Positions 5,184 to 8,201 of a DNA stretch of 8,201 nt are shown here, in pieces (position 1 is the first letter of the stretch; each line of letters begins with the position of its first letter). Below the pieces are notes generated by a model. The model made no database searches, was not told the origin of the DNA, and was given only the letters and a program-made list of their open reading frames with translations. The stretch spans positions 1 to 8,201 of the forward strand of contig DCVO01000172.1 of NCBI GenBank assembly GCA_002327405.1, read 5' to 3'. A program made the translations under genes and the position numbers. Source of the stretch: Thiobacillus sp. UBA2186. GTDB taxonomy: Bacteria > Pseudomonadota > Gammaproteobacteria > Burkholderiales > Thiobacillaceae.

Positions 5184-6947
5184 ATGACCCCGAAAGAACA
5201 TCTACTCAAGCTGCTGATGCTGGCAGTTGCCAATATCGCCCCCGGGCAGGAAGAAGGCATCGAACTGGAACGCCCCAAGGCCGCCGGTCATGGCGACTTT
5301 TCCTGCAACGTGGCCATGCGCATGGCCAAGGCGCTGAAAAAGAACCCGCGCGATCTGGCCCAGGCCATCGTCGCCGACCTGCCGGCTTCCCCGCTCCTTG
5401 AGAAAGCCGAAATCGCCGGCGCCGGCTTCATCAACCTTTTTCTCAAGCCGGTGGCCTGGGCTCAGGTGGTGGAAACCATCCGCACGCAGGGCGGCCAATA
5501 CGGCCGCTCGCAGGCCGGCAAGGGGCAAAACATTCAGGTCGAATTCGTCTCCGCCAACCCGACCGGTCCGCTGCACGTAGGCCACGGCCGCGGCGCCGCC
5601 TACGGCGCCAGCCTCGCCAATGTGCTGGAAGCCGCGGGCTATGCCGTGACGCGCGAATACTACGTGAACGACGCCGGCCGCCAGATGGACATCCTCGCGT
5701 TGTCGACCTGGCTGCGCTACCTGGAGCTGCATGGCATTCATGTACCCTTCCCTTCCAACGCCTATCAGGGCGAGTACGTGCGCGAGATGGCAGCCGCCAT
5801 TCGCGAGGAGCACGGCGACCGCTATGTGCACGAACCCTGGCGCATCCTCGACGGCGTGCCGCTGCGCCCCGACGATGAGCTGGTGTCTGGCGGTGATGCA
5901 GAGGCCAAGGCCCGGAACGAAGCGCATCTGGACGGCCTGATCGCCGCGGCCAAGCGCCTGCTGGACGTGGACTACCCTTACTTCCACGGCTTCGCGCTCA
6001 ACGAGCAGTTGGCCGACGGCCGCGCCGACCTTGCCGAATTCGGCGTCGAATTCGATGAATGGTTCTCGGAAAAAAGCCTGTTCGATACCGGCAAGGTAGC
6101 GGCAGCGGTCGAGTCGCTCAAGCAGCGCGGCCACCTCTACGAGCAGGACGGCGCGCTGTGGTTCAAGGCCAAGGCCTTCGGCGACGAGAAGGACCGCGTG
6201 GTGCAGCGCGCCAACGGCGAGTACACCTATTTCGCTTCCGACATCGCCTACCACGCCAACAAATACGAACGCGGCTTCGACCGCATCATCGACGTGTGGG
6301 GCGCCGACCATCACGGCTACATCCCGCGCGTGAAGGCCGCGCTCTCCGCGCTGGGGCTGGATCCGGACAAGCTGACCGTGGCGCTGGTGCAATTTGCCGT
6401 GCTCTACCGCGGCGGCCAGAAAGTGCAGATGTCCACGCGCTCCGGCTCCTTCGTCACCCTGCGCGAACTCAGGAGCGAAGTCGGCAACGACGCCGCGCGT
6501 TTCTATTACGTGCTGCGCAAGTCCGACCAGCATCTGGATTTCGATCTCGACCTGGCCAAGTCGCAGAGCACCGACAACCCGGTGTACTACATCCAGTATG
6601 CCCATGCCCGCGTGTGCAGCGTGCTCGCCGAGTGGGGGGGGAACATCGCCGCCCTGAACAAGGCCGATCTCGGCCTGCTGGTATCGAACTACGAACTGGC
6701 GCTGATGAAACGCCTGCTGGAATACCCGGAAATCGTCGAAGCGGCGGCGCGCGAGCTGTCACCGCATCACATCGCCTACTATCTCAAGGATCTGGCCGGC
6801 GACCTGCACACCTATTACAACGCGGAAAAATTCCTGGTCGAGGATAAAGCGCTCAAGCTGGCGCGCCTCGCCCTGGTTTCCGCGACCCGGCAGGCGCTGG
6901 CCAACGGTCTTGACCTGCTGGGCGTGAAGGCCCCGGAAAAAATGTAA
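5184..6947 (+). CDS. argS: Arginyl-tRNA synthetase
   Basis: The product is 587 residues from the ATG at 5184. It charges tRNA-Arg with arginine in the cytoplasm (class I aminoacyl-tRNA synthetase). Seen in order: N-terminal Arg-tRNA-synthetase domain with LERPK..GHGDFSCNVAM (28-45); FVSANPTGPLHVGHGRGA (121-138) with HVGH (131-134) as the HIGH motif; VNDAGRQ (161-167); VWGADHHGYI (371-380); degenerate KMSKS loop KVQMSTRSG (413-421); and a C-terminal DALR anticodon-binding domain ending LLGVKAPEKM. The start MTPKEHLLKL matches the family N-terminus. A longer frame opening at a TTG at 5133 would overlap the -10 box and is rejected. No Shine-Dalgarno is seen; the bases before the ATG are the T-run of a hairpin. 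A G8 run (6634-6641) encodes WGG without breaking the frame. The stop overlaps the next start by one base (TAATG). Confidence 0.97.
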   Translation: MTPKEHLLKLLMLAVANIAPGQEEGIELERPKAAGHGDFSCNVAMRMAKALKKNPRDLAQAIVADLPASPLLEKAEIAGAGFINLFLKPVAWAQVVETIRTQGGQYGRSQAGKGQNIQVEFVSANPTGPLHVGHGRGAAYGASLANVLEAAGYAVTREYYVNDAGRQMDILALSTWLRYLELHGIHVPFPSNAYQGEYVREMAAAIREEHGDRYVHEPWRILDGVPLRPDDELVSGGDAEAKARNEAHLDGLIAAAKRLLDVDYPYFHGFALNEQLADGRADLAEFGVEFDEWFSEKSLFDTGKVAAAVESLKQRGHLYEQDGALWFKAKAFGDEKDRVVQRANGEYTYFASDIAYHANKYERGFDRIIDVWGADHHGYIPRVKAALSALGLDPDKLTVALVQFAVLYRGGQKVQMSTRSGSFVTLRELRSEVGNDAARFYYVLRKSDQHLDFDLDLAKSQSTDNPVYYIQYAHARVCSVLAEWGGNIAALNKADLGLLVSNYELALMKRLLEYPEIVEAAARELSPHHIAYYLKDLAGDLHTYYNAEKFLVEDKALKLARLALVSATRQALANGLDLLGVKAPEKM

Positions 6948-7447
6948 TGGCGCGCGCAAGCGGAAAAAACCCTTTCCTCAACGGCTTCCTGGTCGGTCTT
7001 TTCGTCGGGCTGGCGCTGGCCGTGGCCGTCGCGCTGCTGGTGACGCGCAACAACCCCTTTGTCGACAAAACCCGGGGAACCGGCACGAGCGCTTCCGCAC
7101 CCGAGGCCCCCCTTGAGGCGCCCAAGTACGAGTTCTACCAGACGCTGCCAGGCCCCGAATCGGATAGCGAACCTGCGCCGGCAACGCTTGCCGCCACGAC
7201 CTACTATTTGCAGGCGGGCGCCTTCGGCAATGCCGCCGATGCCGAAGAAATGAAGGCCCGCTTGGCGCTGCTCGGCTTCGAGGCGAAAACCCTGGCTGCG
7301 CAGGAAGGCGAAACCCTGCTGCACAAGGTCAGGCTCGGCCCCTACAAAAGCCTGGATGAACTTAACACCGTCCGCGCCCGTCTCACGCAAGGCGGCGTGG
7401 AAACCATGCTGGTCAGAATCGGACCCAAGCCTGAGGAGAAACAATGA
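6947..7447 (+). CDS. SPOR-domain inner-membrane protein, FtsN-like
   Basis: The product is 166 residues. A short basic cytoplasmic N-terminus leads into one transmembrane helix (about 12-32, LNGFLVGLFVGLALAVAVAL region). A periplasmic linker rich in A, P, E and S follows (about 40-82), including YEFYQTLPG (61-69), a motif common in FtsN-like proteins. A SPOR domain spans about 85-158 (YYLQAGAFGNAADAEEMKARL ... HKVRLGPYKSLDELNTVRARL ... ETMLVRI). SPOR domains bind peptidoglycan stripped of stem peptides at the division septum, so a septal role is probable. It lacks clear proof of the essential FtsN region, so I leave the symbol blank. It overlaps argS by one base and dsbA by four bases, the order often seen in Betaproteobacteria. 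Confidence 0.88.
   Translation: MARASGKNPFLNGFLVGLFVGLALAVAVALLVTRNNPFVDKTRGTGTSASAPEAPLEAPKYEFYQTLPGPESDSEPAPATLAATTYYLQAGAFGNAADAEEMKARLALLGFEAKTLAAQEGETLLHKVRLGPYKSLDELNTVRARLTQGGVETMLVRIGPKPEEKQ
7433..7438 (+). promoter_or_regulatory. Shine-Dalgarno site of dsbA
   Basis: GAGGAG lies five bases before the ATG at 7444. It decides the dsbA start in favour of 7444 over the in-frame ATG at 7462, which has no such site. It lies inside the end of the SPOR gene, consistent with coupled translation. Confidence 0.7.
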
Positions 7448-8103
7448 TACGCATTCAAGCCATGCACCGTGCCTTGGCCTTTCTTGCCGGCCTGTTCGTG
7501 CTGACCGGCGCACTGGCCGTCGAACCCGCAGAAGAAGGCACCGACTACAAACGCCTGGCCAAACCGGTAGCGGTGGAAACCGGCCGGCAGATCGAAGTGG
7601 TGGAGTTTTTCTGGTACCGCTGCCCGCACTGCAACCAACTCGAGCCCGGCCTCGAAGCCTGGGTCAAGAAACTCCCCGCCGATGCCAAGTTTCGCGCCGT
7701 GCCCACCATCCTCAACCCGAACTGGCTGCCCGCCGCCAAACTGCACTACGCGCTGGCCGATGTGGGCGCCCTGGAGCGGCTGCGCGGGAAGGTCTTCGAT
7801 GCTTACCACAGGGACAAGCTGGACCTGGACGACGAAACCGAGTTGATGGCCTGGATCAGGAAACAGGGCGTGGACGAGGCCAAATTCAAGGCAGCCTACC
7901 GCTCCTTCTCGGCCCAGACCCGCGCCATGAAAGGCAACCAGACCGCCCGCAACGCCGGCATTACCGGCGTGCCGGCCCTGATGGTCGACGGCAAGTACAT
8001 TACCTCGATTTCCATGACCTTCACCGAAGAGCGCCTGTTCGAAGTGCTGGATCAACTGATCCAGCGCGCGCGCAGCGAACGCGGCGGCAAAACGGTCAAA
8101 TAA
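7444..8103 (+). CDS. dsbA: Thiol:disulfide interchange protein DsbA
   Basis: The product is 219 residues. It is a periplasmic oxidase that introduces disulfide bonds into exported proteins and is re-oxidised by DsbB. The signal peptide is about 1-25 (hydrophobic core LAFLAGLFVLTGA, cleavage near ALA-VE). The active site is FFWYRCPHCNQLEP with C60-P-H-C63, the classical DsbA CPHC motif. The cis-proline loop is TGVPALMVDGKY (174-185, P177), and an alpha-helical insertion domain lies between the two thioredoxin halves. Length and motifs fit the betaproteobacterial DsbA family. It overlaps the SPOR gene by ATGA, so it is probably cotranscribed with argS. Likely clients nearby include the MltB-family protein and the TraB/GumN protein, both exported and with paired cysteines; that link is inference. 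Confidence 0.95.
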   Translation: MIRIQAMHRALAFLAGLFVLTGALAVEPAEEGTDYKRLAKPVAVETGRQIEVVEFFWYRCPHCNQLEPGLEAWVKKLPADAKFRAVPTILNPNWLPAAKLHYALADVGALERLRGKVFDAYHRDKLDLDDETELMAWIRKQGVDEAKFKAAYRSFSAQTRAMKGNQTARNAGITGVPALMVDGKYITSISMTFTEERLFEVLDQLIQRARSERGGKTVK

Positions 8104-8140
8104 CGATACGTTGCCACAGGCAGACAAACCGCTGGCCGTA

Positions 8141-8201
8141 TTGGATAACCCCCAGGGGGTTTTGGATAAACCCCAGGGGGTTTTGGATAAACCCCAAGGG
8201 G
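8141..8201. repeat. 21-bp tandem repeat of palindromic units (runs past window end)
   Basis: Three head-to-tail units start at 8141, 8162 and 8183, the last cut by the window end after 19 bases. Each begins TTGGATAA and contains a small palindrome of the form AACCCC(C)AGGGGGTT. Units 1 and 2 differ at one base (position 9, C or A), and unit 3 differs from unit 2 at position 15 (A for G). Each complete unit ends in G5 followed by T4 (shared with the next unit), so the array could act as repeated weak terminators after dsbA. There are no spacers, so it is not a CRISPR array. Copy number and far border are unknown. Confidence 0.8.

Noticed and set aside
5202..6605. 467-codon minus-strand open frame inside argS
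   Set aside because: It is wholly antisense to a highly conserved synthetase gene. High GC content produces such frames, and no protein family is recognisable.
8141..8201. CRISPR array
   Set aside because: Units are directly adjacent at a 21-bp period with no unique spacers.

Overview
The window reads as the chromosome of a GC-rich betaproteobacterium. The evidence is protein resemblance and gene order: glcD-glcE-glcF glycolate oxidase genes, and the run argS - SPOR/FtsN-like gene - dsbA that is typical of Betaproteobacteria. Genus cannot be settled from the sequence. All eight protein genes are ordinary housekeeping or metabolic genes with intact frames. The unusual content is in the small repeats and hairpins between and inside them.

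Region 1 (1-3764, + strand) is a glycolate oxidase operon. It holds the C-terminal end of glcD (FAD subunit), glcE (second FAD-binding subunit), a secreted TraB/GumN-family protein, and glcF (iron-sulfur subunit). Together GlcD, GlcE and GlcF oxidise glycolate to glyoxylate and pass electrons to the respiratory chain. The TraB/GumN gene is tightly packed between glcE (4-base overlap) and glcF (13-base gap), although it has no known part in the enzyme. The glcD-glcE gap holds a long imperfect purine/pyrimidine inverted repeat. glcE itself carries an in-frame insertion of a GC-rich palindromic repeat of the REP-like, intragenic kind.

Region 2 (3765-3924) is a 160-bp palindromic, MITE-like element with 19-bp perfect terminal inverted repeats. 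It is flanked on both sides by CTAG. It fills exactly the space between the convergent genes glcF and mltB, and the CTAG copies supply the stop codon of each gene.

Region 3 (3925-5010, - strand) is mltB, a periplasmic lytic murein transglycosylase. It is divergent from argS.

Region 4 (5011-8103) is the divergent intergenic region followed by argS, a SPOR-domain inner-membrane protein and dsbA, with start/stop overlaps that point to one transcript. A consensus TATAAT lies upstream of argS. A strong intrinsic-terminator-like hairpin with a U-tract ends two bases before the argS start codon, which is an odd position.

Region 5 (8104-8201) follows dsbA and contains a 21-bp tandem repeat of palindromic units that runs off the end of the window. 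I found no rRNA, tRNA, CRISPR array, phage gene, toxin or defence system.
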